Shown: piece after piece, positions 23,948 through 32,659 of the stretch | Layout: each line of letters begins with the position of its first letter | How positions within the stretch are numbered: the stretch's first letter is position 1 | NCBI GenBank assembly: GCA_002418765.1 | Contig: DIET01000026.1 | Coordinates: 1-34,040, forward strand | Direction: 5' to 3' | Source: Peptococcaceae bacterium UBA5767 | Lineage (GTDB): Bacteria; Bacillota; TC1; UBA5767 | DNA length: 34,040 bases | Position numbers and translations under genes: made by a program | Notes under the pieces: generated by a model | The model's database searches: none | What the model saw: only the letters and a program-made list of their open reading frames with translations | What the model was told of the DNA's origin: nothing

Positions 23948-25264
23948 TTAGCGTTCCAGACCAAAGTCTTTACTGACCACCAAAAAAGCTTCATGTAAAA
24001 TATCCAGTGCTTTGTCTATATGTTCATCTGTAATAACCAGAGGAGGTCCGATACGAAGGACATTGGTCTTCTGCCCGGATTTTCCAATCACTAGACCTCG
24101 CTTTTTACATTCTTCCAGCATAGCCAAGGTCTCCTCCTTGGCTGGTTCTTTGGTGATTCTGTCTCTAACCAACTCCACCCCAATAAAGAGTCCCGATCCT
24201 CGTATATTGCCAATCAAGGGAAATTCTTCTTCCATGCGCTGTAAACCTTCTGTAAAGCGAGCTCCTGATTTTTTGGCCTGCCCCGGCATGTCATGTCGTT
24301 GCATATAATCTATGGTAGCCAATGCGGCAGCAGAAGCAATGGGACTTCCTCCAAAAGTAGCAAAGGTAGGCACCTTCAATGCTTCTCCAATCTCATCTCT
24401 GGCAATATAGGCCCCTACAGCCAAACCATTGCCCATCGCTTTGGCCATGCACAGTATATCTGGTCTGAATCCGGCAATAGCATTGCTGTAAAAATCATGT
24501 CCTGTTCTGGCAAACCCACATTGCACTTCATCCACAATCAGAAGACCGCCAAATTCATGGGCAATGGTTTGCATTTCACGAAGATATTCCCATGGGGGAT
24601 TGATCACACCGCCTACCCCTTGAATAGGCTCTACCAACAACGCTGCAATATTCTGGTGATTCTCCTGCTGAAGTTGTTTTCTCACTTCATGAGCACATTG
24701 TATGCCGCAAGATGGATAGGTTTTCTGATATGGGCAACGATAGCAATAGCCATTGGGTGCAAACTCTATGTCCAAATCTTTGGCCCTGGGATCGATGTCC
24801 CCTGTAGGACTTACGTTGGTACTCACCGCCGTCAGCAACGTGCGTCCATGATAAGCGTGATTCACAGGGACAATGAGCTGATTTCCCGTATACGCTCTCG
24901 CCAGCAGCATTGCCCCTTCCACTGCTTCACTTCCTGAATTGACGAAAAAGCTGCGCTGCAAACCTTCCGGTGTAATATGAGCCAACTTCTCTGCCAGCTC
25001 CACCATTTGCTCAGAAAGATAAAATGTCGATATATGTTGTAGGGTATCGAGCTGTTTGTGAATCACCTCGTTGATTTCCCGGTTACAATGGCCAAAACTA
25101 ACCACCATGATGCCACTAAAACAATCAATGTATTCTTTGCCCTCAATATCATAGAGCATGTCCATATCGCCTTTGGTAAATATCAAAGGTTCCTCATACA
25201 ATTGATGTCGCGCTTGCGCCATCATATACTGATTACTTTTGGCGATAATCTCTGTTTTTGTCAT
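23948..25264 (-). CDS. Class III (omega-type) PLP aminotransferase
   Basis: 438 aa. Acetylornithine/GABA/AGXT2-like fold: F-S-G-I-M-V-V-S-F-G-H-C-N, F-F-V-N-S-G-S-E-A-V-E-G-A, Y-H-G-R-T-L, V-D-E-V-Q-C-G-F-A-R-T-G and M-A-K-A-M-G-N-G-L (PLP lysine). A cysteine-rich insertion (C-Y-R-C-P-Y...C-G-I-Q-C) is typical of a clade of these enzymes in Bacillota. The likely reaction moves a terminal or beta amine (GABA, beta-alanine, 3-aminoisobutyrate or similar) to an oxoacid; beta-amino products of reductive pyrimidine breakdown would fit but are not proven. It is preceded by the flavodoxin-like gene (22-base gap). The start ATG at 25264 has AAAGG about 10 nt upstream. Confidence 0.92.
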   Translation of the reverse strand: MTKTEIIAKSNQYMMAQARHQLYEEPLIFTKGDMDMLYDIEGKEYIDCFSGIMVVSFGHCNREINEVIHKQLDTLQHISTFYLSEQMVELAEKLAHITPEGLQRSFFVNSGSEAVEGAMLLARAYTGNQLIVPVNHAYHGRTLLTAVSTNVSPTGDIDPRAKDLDIEFAPNGYCYRCPYQKTYPSCGIQCAHEVRKQLQQENHQNIAALLVEPIQGVGGVINPPWEYLREMQTIAHEFGGLLIVDEVQCGFARTGHDFYSNAIAGFRPDILCMAKAMGNGLAVGAYIARDEIGEALKVPTFATFGGSPIASAAALATIDYMQRHDMPGQAKKSGARFTEGLQRMEEEFPLIGNIRGSGLFIGVELVRDRITKEPAKEETLAMLEECKKRGLVIGKSGQKTNVLRIGPPLVITDEHIDKALDILHEAFLVVSKDFGLER

Positions 25265-25286
25265 TTTTTTAGTGCCTTTCTATAAT

Positions 25287-25892
25287 TTATTCCTGCATAG
25301 CCTTGGCCACGGAAGCACCCAAAGCCCGCAAGCTTTGAACGCCTTCTGTGTCAAGATCAACACCTTCTGCTTTTTGGTCTTTGGACCAGACACCGGCTCC
25401 CACATAGGCGAAGGGACCGCCGCTGACCACTTTTATTCCCAAAGACAAATAATAGTTATTGATGGCATTGAGCACCAGCTCCTGCCCACCATACCGCGAA
25501 CCGCCTACCGCAATGGCAGCACCCATTTTGCTACTGTACGCATACGGATTTTTTTCCAGCAATAGCCAATTGGAGCGCATCCGATTAAAAAATCCTTGAA
25601 GCTGGGCTGTGATGTTGACGTCATAGACCGGAGAGGCAATCAAGTATCCATCGTAGTCGACAAAACGACTGGCCCACCCTGTTATGGCATCATCATGAAG
25701 AACACACTCAAGACTTTCTTCCTTTAAACAACGTCCGCAATCGATGCACAGATTGAATTTCTTGTTCACAAAATCCCAGATATCCACCTGGATTCCTTTT
25801 TTTCGAATTTCTTCTACAGCAATTTCCAATGCCCGGTATGTCGCCGCTTTTCTGGGACTTCCAGAAATAGCCAGCAACTTTTTACTCTTCAT
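25287..25892 (-). CDS. Flavodoxin-like NAD(P)H:FMN oxidoreductase with iron-sulfur-type cysteines
   Basis: 201 aa. The N-terminal FMN phosphate loop is S-G-S-P-R-K-A-A-T; a compact motif C-I-D-C-G-R-C and later C-V-L-H-D-D resembles iron-sulfur flavoproteins (Isf). The flavin-ring loop S-P-V-Y-D-V-N and G-G-S-R-Y-G-G-Q-E fit the family. It would shuttle electrons between NAD(P)H or ferredoxin and a partner, perhaps the RibD-like reductase encoded two genes downstream. The ATG at 25892 has GGAG about 9 nt upstream. It lies 35 bases after the amidotransferase gene. Confidence 0.88.
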   Translation of the reverse strand: MKSKKLLAISGSPRKAATYRALEIAVEEIRKKGIQVDIWDFVNKKFNLCIDCGRCLKEESLECVLHDDAITGWASRFVDYDGYLIASPVYDVNITAQLQGFFNRMRSNWLLLEKNPYAYSSKMGAAIAVGGSRYGGQELVLNAINNYYLSLGIKVVSGGPFAYVGAGVWSKDQKAEGVDLDTEGVQSLRALGASVAKAMQE

Positions 25893-25927
25893 ACATCTCT
25901 GCTCCTGCCTTCCTATGCGCGTCTTTT

Positions 25928-26575
25928 CTAGCCTTCACACAAGTTCAAAAAATTTTTTAAAATGATCTGACCATTGGGCTCTCTTCCCGTCTCAGCGCGA
26001 AACAAAGGGTCTTTTGCTTCTTTGTCCAACTCAGGATGGAACTGCACACCATACTGATGTTTCCCCTTTACGCGAAACGCTTGTGTCTGTGTCTTTTTGC
26101 TTTTCATCAATCTTTCACAATTCTCAGGCAATTCCAGTACTGCGCAGTAATGATATTCAAAAGCGTAAACATGCTCATCCAGACCTTCGGTAAGAGGCGA
26201 TTGCTGGATCACTTCGATTTCGGTAAAGAATCTCTCCTCTTTGCCAAAATCACATCGTCTGACCACGCCATCATAGGCGATGGCCATCAAATGATGTCCT
26301 GCGCAGATCCCCAAAACGGGTATCTCAGTATTTTGAACCAGGTCTATGACTCCGTCATAAACATCAAAGTACAGATAATCCCAGTTGCTATTGCAGCCAC
26401 CCAGGATCACACCAGTGATTTCAGGATGATCACTTAGAAATGCGCTACTCACTTCATAATAGCGTTTGACCATAAAATCCTGACCGCTGAGTGTCTGGAC
26501 CAGTTCTCCTACACCTTTCATGTCCAAGTCTCCCAGGTGTACATTTTCAATATAATTATTAACGACGAGTATCAT
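25928..26575 (-). CDS. Class I glutamine amidotransferase-like hydrolase
   Basis: 215 aa. The nucleophile elbow is G-I-C91-A-G-H-H, and the remaining triad is F-H180-P-E182; G-G-C-N-S-N-W-D provides the oxyanion loop region. It is a stand-alone domain (no synthase fused), so it may be a gamma-glutamyl hydrolase of the PuuD type or supply ammonia to a partner. The start at 26575 is set by AGGAGA 6 nt upstream; longer in-frame readings cross a terminator hairpin. It lies between the MFS gene and the flavodoxin-like gene. Co-occurrence with a class III aminotransferase recalls GABA/putrescine catabolism, but no gamma-glutamyl-putrescine synthetase or oxidase is nearby. Confidence 0.87.
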   Translation of the reverse strand: MILVVNNYIENVHLGDLDMKGVGELVQTLSGQDFMVKRYYEVSSAFLSDHPEITGVILGGCNSNWDYLYFDVYDGVIDLVQNTEIPVLGICAGHHLMAIAYDGVVRRCDFGKEERFFTEIEVIQQSPLTEGLDEHVYAFEYHYCAVLELPENCERLMKSKKTQTQAFRVKGKHQYGVQFHPELDKEAKDPLFRAETGREPNGQIILKNFLNLCEG

Positions 26576-26596
26576 GATGTTTCTCCTAGAAAACAA

Positions 26597-26619
26597 CTGC
26601 CAGGCCAGAGACCTGGCAG
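26597..26619 (-). terminator. Terminator-like hairpin in the amidotransferase leader
   Basis: An 8-bp stem CTGCCAGG (26597-26604) / CCTGGCAG (26612-26619) with a 7-nt loop, followed on the minus strand by TTGTTTTCT and then directly by the ribosome binding site. It would reduce read-through from the MFS gene into the catabolic genes. Confidence 0.65.
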
Positions 26620-26622
26620 TCA

Positions 26623-26636
26623 GCGCCCTAGGGCGC
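26623..26636. repeat. GC-rich palindrome GCGCCCTAGGGCGC
   Basis: A perfect 14-bp palindrome 3 bases upstream (on the minus strand) of the terminator-like hairpin in the MFS-amidotransferase gap. It could be a protein-binding site or a second RNA stem. No known riboswitch pattern was recognised. Confidence 0.5.
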
Positions 26637-26749
26637 ACAGATAAGCAAGATTGACCTATCAGGGCCAATCAAAAAATAATCCACCCACCATCACTGAAGA
26701 TCATTCTCATTCGTTTTATATTTGGTTTGATGGCGAGTGAACAGGGACC

Positions 26750-28036
26750 TTAAGCAATCAATTCATTGTTTTCGATGGTGCAAACGTCACCATAAACCTC
26801 TTCTGTTTTCTTGCCTTTGAGATACTTGATGAGAATAAGCATCAGACCAATCGATGCCACTGCACAAGCCAACATAATGGTAAAGATGATATCGTAACCT
26901 CGAGCAGGTCCATTGGCATCCAAAATAGATCCCGCCAGATTGTACATGAAAAAGTCAGGTGTATAACAAATCATCATCATGACACCAAGTGCGGTACCCG
27001 TGACCATCTTGGGGATTTTGGCATAAGATACCAACGTCCAATAGATACCACGAACAATGTAAAGTGCAATCAAGAATACCAGCAAGGAAGCCATGGCAAT
27101 AGTAAGTGAACTGGGCACAGCAGGTACAAATTGCAAAGCGGCAATGGTCACAGCCAGCAAGGCTTGGGTAATCAGCATTCCCTTGGCAATGCCCAACTTA
27201 TCCGTCAAGACCCCGCCAACGACCACGATAAGCGGTGCAGCAAATTGAGTGAATGTTAAGAACCAGGCGGCAGCAGCTTCACCCATGCCAAAAACACTAA
27301 CCAAATAATTGGTGACGTAACCTTGAATGGCACTGGAGACGTAGATCAGCAGAATAATCATGGCAATCAGCCAAATGACTGGCTTTTTAAGCAAGGGAAT
27401 CACTTTGCTTAAATTCACTTTATCGCCTTCGCAAGATGCCATTTCGTTGTAGTTGACACCTTTGAAAACAAACAGAATGACAAAAGCCATGACAATGTTT
27501 TGAATCGAAATGATTAGAAGTGCTCTTTGCAGCCCAGCAACACCTTCTCCTGCTGCCTGAAAACCAGCTATAAACATGGCATTGAATACAAAATAGGATA
27601 ACTTTCTGCCACCTTCCAATGCGCCATAACCCAAACCTTGACCCATATTGTCAGATATAAACCGTGTCACCTTGATCAGAGCGGGGAAGTACAACCCGAT
27701 AGAGAAAATAGCCATAAAAAACTGGATGATCAAAACGGTATTGAACGATGGCAGCGTTGAATAGGGAATTCCCAAAACGCCTACGCCCAACAAGGCCACA
27801 AAAATCAGCTTGGTTGGATTAAAACGATCTGCAATAAAACCTCCAAACAAATATGAAGGTATCGCAACGGCACCGTACATGGTCATCAGGAAGGCCAATG
27901 TTCCGTGGTCTACACCAAAAGCATCAAACATAGGATTGTAAAGAGTCCATAAAATGTAGGGAATAGAAAAAATTACACTACTGAACATCAGAGCAATGAG
28001 GCGGCCCCAGGCCACCCAGAGTTGTTTCTTCTCCAT
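26750..28036 (-). CDS. MFS transporter
   Basis: 428 aa with about twelve hydrophobic helices. The loop between helices 2 and 3 reads G-G-F-I-A-D-R-F-N-P-T-K, the MFS signature, and a related G-G-V-L-T-D-K-L-G sequence occurs in the second half. It lacks any fused domain. The substrate is unknown; as the first gene of a catabolic-looking operon under a divergent GntR regulator, it probably imports the pathway substrate or a precursor. GGAGG stands 6 nt before the ATG at 28036. A predicted operator (28075-28087) lies 39 bases upstream of the start. Confidence 0.93.
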   Translation of the reverse strand: MEKKQLWVAWGRLIALMFSSVIFSIPYILWTLYNPMFDAFGVDHGTLAFLMTMYGAVAIPSYLFGGFIADRFNPTKLIFVALLGVGVLGIPYSTLPSFNTVLIIQFFMAIFSIGLYFPALIKVTRFISDNMGQGLGYGALEGGRKLSYFVFNAMFIAGFQAAGEGVAGLQRALLIISIQNIVMAFVILFVFKGVNYNEMASCEGDKVNLSKVIPLLKKPVIWLIAMIILLIYVSSAIQGYVTNYLVSVFGMGEAAAAWFLTFTQFAAPLIVVVGGVLTDKLGIAKGMLITQALLAVTIAALQFVPAVPSSLTIAMASLLVFLIALYIVRGIYWTLVSYAKIPKMVTGTALGVMMMICYTPDFFMYNLAGSILDANGPARGYDIIFTIMLACAVASIGLMLILIKYLKGKKTEEVYGDVCTIENNELIA

Positions 28037-28074
28037 ACTGATCCTCCAAAAGAAATTGATATTTCAGACAACAG

Positions 28075-28087
28075 GTCGTCTGATGAT
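28075..28087 (-). promoter_or_regulatory. Putative GntR operator upstream of the MFS operon
   Basis: GTCGTCTGATGAT (plus strand), matching 10 of 13 positions of the perfect palindrome CTCATCTGATGAG in front of gntR (read on its minus strand). It lies in the predicted leader of the MFS operon. A clear -35/-10 pair for this operon was not recognised. Confidence 0.55.
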
Positions 28088-28187
28088 TAGATAGTTCTAC
28101 GTTCATATGATTATTCCTGCTTTTTTTTTAATTATTTTCTTTTTTTCTTTGTCTAGGGAAATCTGTCAAAGATCTAGCGCATATGGG

Positions 28188-28216
28188 TTGTCAAGAAAGG
28201 CAAAGCATATTATAAT
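28188..28216 (+). promoter_or_regulatory. Promoter of the gntR gene
   Basis: TTGTCA (28188-28193), a 17-bp spacer and a perfect TATAAT (28211-28216). The predicted start is near 28223, so the operator at 28228-28240 lies at about +6 to +18, as expected for autorepression. Confidence 0.8.
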
Positions 28217-28227
28217 TTAGTCGTATT

Positions 28228-28240
28228 CTCATCAGATGAG
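28228..28240 (+). promoter_or_regulatory. Putative GntR operator (autoregulatory)
   Basis: CTCATCAGATGAG, a perfect palindrome around a central A, immediately downstream of the gntR promoter and 30 bases before the start codon. Related sites occur before the MFS operon and before the BMP importer. Confidence 0.65.
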
Positions 28241-28269
28241 CATACCAAAAACATTAAAGCGAGGCGCTC

Positions 28270-29040
28270 ATGTTATTCGTAAAAAATGTTCCCCTATATC
28301 GCAAAGCCAGCACCAAAATACTCGAACTGATTCACAACGGCCAATGGGAAGAGAATGTCCTTCCTTCTGAAGAAGCACTATCTAAAATGCTTGGCGTCAG
28401 CAGGAGCACCATCCGGGAAGCCATGGCCGAACTGACGTCCCAAGGTATCATCACCAAACGCCAAGGTGTCGGCAACATCGTTATGGACAGCGCTCTTTCC
28501 ACCAAATACCGCATTGATCTAAAACTCGATTTTGCCTTCATGCTCAAAGAAGCCGGTCACCAAACCAAGTTCATACAATCGTATTCCCGTTATGAATCCA
28601 TGCTTTTTGAAGGAGTACAGAAGGATTATCTGGTCTATGATGAACTCCTCATGGCCGATGGAGATATTGCCGCTATATTTAAAATTCATATTGCCAAAGA
28701 TGCTTTGACCATGGAACCTGAAGAAAATCTGGCCAAAAGCAATTTCTTTGAATTCATCTTTGATTACACCAACGAGATCATTGCCCATTCCATTGTTTTT
28801 TTTGAGGCTTCTCTCGCCGATGCGCTTCTGGCAACGCGCTTTGGTATCTCTGAGGGAGCACCCATTCTGTCTTGGAAGGAAGTCTTCTATAGCATCAAAG
28901 ACGAAAAAGTCTGCCATAACCGCATTTATTTCAATCCTAGAATCTTTAAGCCCACGATGTTGCGAAACAGCTTCGAACCAGATGAAATCAATGGTGGTGT
29001 AGACTGCGAGGTCTACCCCCATCTCGATGATTATCAATAA
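28270..29040 (+). CDS. GntR family regulator with UTRA effector domain (HutC subfamily)
   Basis: 256 aa. The N-terminal winged helix-turn-helix (about 8-75) shows L-P-S-E-E-A-L-S-K-M-L-G-V-S-R-S-T-I-R-E-A and G-I-I-T-K-R-Q-G-V-G-N, the GntR signature. The C-terminal ~165 residues resemble the UTRA ligand-binding fold (late W-K-E-V-F-Y and N-R-I-Y-F-N-P strands). It is the only plus-strand gene in the right half and is divergent from the MFS operon. GAGG lies 5 nt before the ATG. It probably represses its own gene, the MFS operon and perhaps the BMP importer, with release by a pathway metabolite. Confidence 0.92.
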   Translation: MLFVKNVPLYRKASTKILELIHNGQWEENVLPSEEALSKMLGVSRSTIREAMAELTSQGIITKRQGVGNIVMDSALSTKYRIDLKLDFAFMLKEAGHQTKFIQSYSRYESMLFEGVQKDYLVYDELLMADGDIAAIFKIHIAKDALTMEPEENLAKSNFFEFIFDYTNEIIAHSIVFFEASLADALLATRFGISEGAPILSWKEVFYSIKDEKVCHNRIYFNPRIFKPTMLRNSFEPDEINGGVDCEVYPHLDDYQ

Positions 29041-29050
29041 GATAACCATA

Positions 29051-29088
29051 AAAAATCTACCCTGCCCCTCTTGGCAGGGTAGATTTTT
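29051..29088. terminator. Bidirectional terminator between gntR and the ABC importer operon
   Basis: A 16-bp stem AAAAATCTACCCTGCC (29051-29066) / GGCAGGGTAGATTTTT (29073-29088) with a 6-nt loop. T tracts occur at the 3' side on both strands, so it can end both convergent units. Confidence 0.93.
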
Positions 29089-29115
29089 GATTCATGCTAG
29101 CAGGTCTTCAGGGGA

Positions 29116-30036
29116 TCATCGTTCATAAGGGACGCATTCCATGGCCGGGGGCTTGGCTTTCTTGAGTGCGCCTGCTAGAATAACCACTGTCAAAACATAG
29201 GGAAGCATCAACATCAAATGATAGGGAATATTTACACCAAGAGATTGCATCCGCAGCTGAAAGGCATCTGCCGCACCAAACACCATGCATCCAGCCAGAG
29301 TCCCCCATGGGGTCCATCCTCCAAAAATAACGGAAGTCAGCGCAATAAACCCTCGTCCAGCAGATAAATTCTCAACGAAGCTTCTAGCATAAGCGAGTGT
29401 CAAATAGGCGCCACCCATGCCCGCAAACGCACCTTGCACCAATACGGCCATATATTTATATTTAATTACGTCGATGCCCAAACTGTCTACTGCCCTGGGA
29501 TGTTCGCCAATGGCTCGAAGCTGAAATCCATAGGATGTGCGATTCAGAAAATACCAAACCAATGGCACCGTCAAAAAGAAACCATAGACCAAAATATTTT
29601 GTTGAAACAACACCACGCCCAAAAAGGGAATATGCGACAAAAAAGGAACTTTGAGCACAGGGAACTGATCAATCACGTTGGTCGTACCTGTCACGCCTAC
29701 GGCAGCACGAAAGATAAATCCTGTAAGCCCAGTGGCAAACATATTGAATGCTGCTCCCACGATCAATTGATTGGTCAGCCTGGTCACTGTCAAATAAGCA
29801 AACATCAGCCCCATCAAAGCACCAACCAAAATCGCTGCCACAAACCCCATCCACAAACTGCCCCCTTGGTAAACCACCAAGTAGGCAAAGAAAGCACCCG
29901 TAAGCATTTGACCTTCCAAACCGATATTCAACAGCCCAGCCCTCTCTGCCAACAAGCATCCCAGAGCCGTGATCAACAATGGTGCCGACATACGAATGGT
30001 GGCCTGGATGAACCCAATAAGTAAGACACTATTCAT
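29116..30036 (-). CDS. BMP-type nucleoside ABC transporter permease (NupQ-like)
   Basis: 306 aa, about eight to nine hydrophobic helices of the BPD_transp_2 family. Typical segments are E-R-A-G-L-L-N-I-G-L-E-G-Q-M-L, A-I-G-E-H-P-R-A-V-D-S-L-G-I and F-I-A-L-T-S-V-I-F-G-G-W-T-P-W-G. It pairs with the permease encoded upstream. The start is the ATG at 30036 (GGAGGA about 8 nt upstream); an in-frame TTG precedes it at 30039. The start overlaps the end of the upstream permease gene. It is the last gene of the importer operon. Homologues import purine or pyrimidine nucleosides. Confidence 0.92.
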   Translation of the reverse strand: MNSVLLIGFIQATIRMSAPLLITALGCLLAERAGLLNIGLEGQMLTGAFFAYLVVYQGGSLWMGFVAAILVGALMGLMFAYLTVTRLTNQLIVGAAFNMFATGLTGFIFRAAVGVTGTTNVIDQFPVLKVPFLSHIPFLGVVLFQQNILVYGFFLTVPLVWYFLNRTSYGFQLRAIGEHPRAVDSLGIDVIKYKYMAVLVQGAFAGMGGAYLTLAYARSFVENLSAGRGFIALTSVIFGGWTPWGTLAGCMVFGAADAFQLRMQSLGVNIPYHLMLMLPYVLTVVILAGALKKAKPPAMECVPYER

Positions 30037-31114
30037 CAACAGCTCCTCCTTTCAAAGGGGTCCATTTCTTGCCCCATAACCCTTTGATCTTATTGCCTAT
30101 GCTTTTCTGGCCTTTTTTCCCGTCCATAGAGAGCACCACAAAAACAATGATCAAAGCTTGAATAACATAAATGATGACCATGGATACATCGGCAACCCTT
30201 TGCATCTGCCCGGCACCACCACGCAATATTCCAAACAGCAGTGCTGATACAATAACACCAGCTGGATTATTTCTGGCCAGCAACGATATGGCAATGGCAT
30301 CGAATCCGTAACCTGGTGAGAATACCTCATACAGTCTTCCTGTCACACCCATCAGTTCTATGGATCCGGCCAAACCAGCCAGCGCGCCACTGAGCAAGGT
30401 GGTTTGCAGTATACGTTTGGAAGCATTGATGCCCCCGTAGGTGGCCGCACGGGCACTCAGTCCTACAGCCCGAATCTGATAGCCAAACACCGTTCGAAAA
30501 AGAATAAATTGCAGAACAATGGCCAAAATGACCGCGAGCACAATCCCAATGTGCAGTCGAGTACCTGGCCAGATGATAGGCAACAAGGCTGTATTGGCAA
30601 TGGAAGCAGTCTGGGGAAGATAGCCTTCTTTCAAAGGACCATTGACGGCATAGCCTACCAGTCGAAATGCAATATAATTGAACATCAGGGTATTGATTAC
30701 TTCGGAAGCACCTGTTTTAATTTTGAGAAGACCAACCACGCCACACAAAAGTCCTCCTGCTATGGCACCAACCAAAAAGGTTGCCGGTATCATAAAAATA
30801 CTGGGCCATTGTACGCTCACTGCAAACCAAGTAGAAGCCAGCGCTCCTACCAAAAACTGACCTTCCGCACCAATGTTGAAAAATGAACTTCTATAAGCCA
30901 TGGCCACAGCCAAACCGCAAATAAGCAGCGGCACTGTTTTGACCAATGTTTCTGCAATTTGTGTTTTCCCCCCCAACGCTCCTGTCAGAAGAGATCCAAT
31001 GGCCAGTACGGGATCTTTACCCGTCAAAAATATCAGTACGCCACCGATAAACATAGCCAAAACTATAAATGCTATGGGTTTGAGAAAATTTTCTACGATA
31101 AATTTATTGATCAT
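30029..31114 (-). CDS. BMP-type nucleoside ABC transporter permease (NupP-like)
   Basis: 361 aa, BPD_transp_2 family with a cytoplasmic N terminus and about nine hydrophobic helices. Landmarks are F-F-N-I-G-A-E-G-Q-F-L-V-G-A, A-V-G-L-S-A-R-A-A-T-Y-G-G-I and F-D-A-I-A-I-S-L-L-A-R-N-N-P. The C terminus is a basic cytoplasmic tail. The ATG at 31114 is preferred (AAGGTG upstream), although GTG at 31129 is in frame. It overlaps the ATPase gene by 11 bases and the second permease by 8, showing translational coupling. Confidence 0.92.
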   Translation of the reverse strand: MINKFIVENFLKPIAFIVLAMFIGGVLIFLTGKDPVLAIGSLLTGALGGKTQIAETLVKTVPLLICGLAVAMAYRSSFFNIGAEGQFLVGALASTWFAVSVQWPSIFMIPATFLVGAIAGGLLCGVVGLLKIKTGASEVINTLMFNYIAFRLVGYAVNGPLKEGYLPQTASIANTALLPIIWPGTRLHIGIVLAVILAIVLQFILFRTVFGYQIRAVGLSARAATYGGINASKRILQTTLLSGALAGLAGSIELMGVTGRLYEVFSPGYGFDAIAISLLARNNPAGVIVSALLFGILRGGAGQMQRVADVSMVIIYVIQALIIVFVVLSMDGKKGQKSIGNKIKGLWGKKWTPLKGGAVDE

Positions 31115-32639
31115 CCTGTTCACCTTCACCTCGATGTCTTGTTCCCGCCATCATCAATCCAATACTCTCCACAGGTGTATCCGGTGACACAATGCCCATG
31201 AATTCTCCTTCATAGAGAACGGCTATGCGGTCACTGAGTGATAAGATTTCCTCTAACTCTGTACTTACAAGTAAAATGGCTTTGCCTTCATCTCTATGTT
31301 TTAACAATTTCACCTGGATTTCTTCAATAGATCCAACATCGATGCCTCTTGTAGGATTAACCGCAATCAGCAAATCTGGATCTTTGGACATCTCACGACT
31401 GACCACCACCTTCTGCTGGTTTCCCCCTGAAAGCGCCTTGACCATCACCTGGGCATTGGGGGTCTTGATACGATAGTCTTCAATCAGTTGATTGGCATGA
31501 TTGAGAATGATTTCTTTATCCAATAAGTAATGCTTGGAAAAAGGTTCCTGATTGTGATTCTTTAAAATTAAATTATCCGCAATCGAGTACTCCATGATCA
31601 GCCCTTCTTCTTGTCTATCTTCCGGAATATAAGAGCATTCTCTATTAAATTGATGTGGATGGGTGTTGGTGATATCTTGTTCCTGCAACATCACGACGCC
31701 ACTTGTCTTGGCTCTAAGCCCTACGATGGCTTCAACCAATTCTTTTTGACCGTTGCCATCGACGCCTGCAATGCCCAGAATCTCCCCTTTGTGCACGCTG
31801 AATGACAGTTTATTGACTGCTCTGCCCCAATCTGTGTCGACCGTAAGCTTATCTACCGATAAGACGGGTGCCCCTTGTTGTTGTTTGGTTTTGGGAAGTC
31901 TAAATATCACTTCTCTTCCCACCATCATTCTGGCCAATTCTTCTTTACTGGTTTCCTTGGTATTTACTTCTCCAATGACCCTGCCATCACGCATGACGGT
32001 AACGCGGTCCGTCAGTTCCATAATTTCATCAAGCTTATGGGAAATAAAAATGATGGAATAGCCGTCTTTGGTAAATCGTTTCAAAATATCAAAAAGCTCC
32101 TGTGTTTCATTGGGTGTCAGCACGGCCGTTGGTTCATCCAAAATAAGAATTTTTGCACCTCGAAACAAGATTTTCAAAATCTCCACGCGCTGTTGGATGC
32201 CTACGGGCAGTTCTTCAATGATGCCTTTTGGATCCACTTTGAAATAGGTCATTTCACTGTAGAACTCTTGCAACAAATGGATTGCTCTTCGTTCATCCAA
32301 ACGATAGCCAAGCCGGTCGGTCATGCCCAACGTGACATTGATTGCCACAGAAAAATTCTTGATCAGCATAAAATGCTGATGCACCATACCGATCCCCTGT
32401 TCCAATGCTGATTTGGGTGTATCAATCGCTGTCTTGATCCCACGAATATAAATATCGCCCTCTGTAGGTTGTTCCATTCCGTAGAGAATCTTCATCAATG
32501 TTGACTTCCCAGCTCCATTCTCACCCAGCAGTCCGTGAATTTCTCCCTCCGCCAAATCAAAATTGACCCGATCATTGGCCAGTACCCCTGGATACTCTTT
32601 GCTGATATTTCTCATGGATACTACGACCTCTTTCTTCAT
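31104..32639 (-). CDS. BMP-type nucleoside ABC transporter ATPase with two ABC modules (NupO/RbsA-like)
   Basis: 511 aa. The first ABC module (about 5-245) has Walker A G-E-N-G-A-G-K-S-T and Walker B I-L-D-E-P-T-A-V-L. The second (about 260-500) has a degenerate Walker A G-V-D-G-N-G-Q-K-E, an intact signature L-S-G-G-N-Q-Q-K and N-P-T-R-G-I-D in place of a normal Walker B Asp-Glu. This asymmetry is normal in the RbsA/NupO group. The start at 32639 has GGAGG 6 nt upstream; in-frame codons further upstream lie across an 11-bp hairpin and are rejected. It follows the binding-protein gene after 68 bases. Confidence 0.94.
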   Translation of the reverse strand: MKKEVVVSMRNISKEYPGVLANDRVNFDLAEGEIHGLLGENGAGKSTLMKILYGMEQPTEGDIYIRGIKTAIDTPKSALEQGIGMVHQHFMLIKNFSVAINVTLGMTDRLGYRLDERRAIHLLQEFYSEMTYFKVDPKGIIEELPVGIQQRVEILKILFRGAKILILDEPTAVLTPNETQELFDILKRFTKDGYSIIFISHKLDEIMELTDRVTVMRDGRVIGEVNTKETSKEELARMMVGREVIFRLPKTKQQQGAPVLSVDKLTVDTDWGRAVNKLSFSVHKGEILGIAGVDGNGQKELVEAIVGLRAKTSGVVMLQEQDITNTHPHQFNRECSYIPEDRQEEGLIMEYSIADNLILKNHNQEPFSKHYLLDKEIILNHANQLIEDYRIKTPNAQVMVKALSGGNQQKVVVSREMSKDPDLLIAVNPTRGIDVGSIEEIQVKLLKHRDEGKAILLVSTELEEILSLSDRIAVLYEGEFMGIVSPDTPVESIGLMMAGTRHRGEGEQDDQ

Positions 32640-32659
32640 AGCGTTCCTCCTCATAATCA

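Noticed and set aside
26676..26716. CATCACTGA-type half-sites resembling the GntR operator.
   Set aside because: Spacing and core differ from the TCTGATG sites, and no promoter was convincing beside them.
28110..28160. Poly-T/AT-rich tract between gntR and the MFS gene, considered as a terminator or UP element.
   Set aside because: No stem precedes it; it may help promoter opening or curvature, but nothing specific can be supported.
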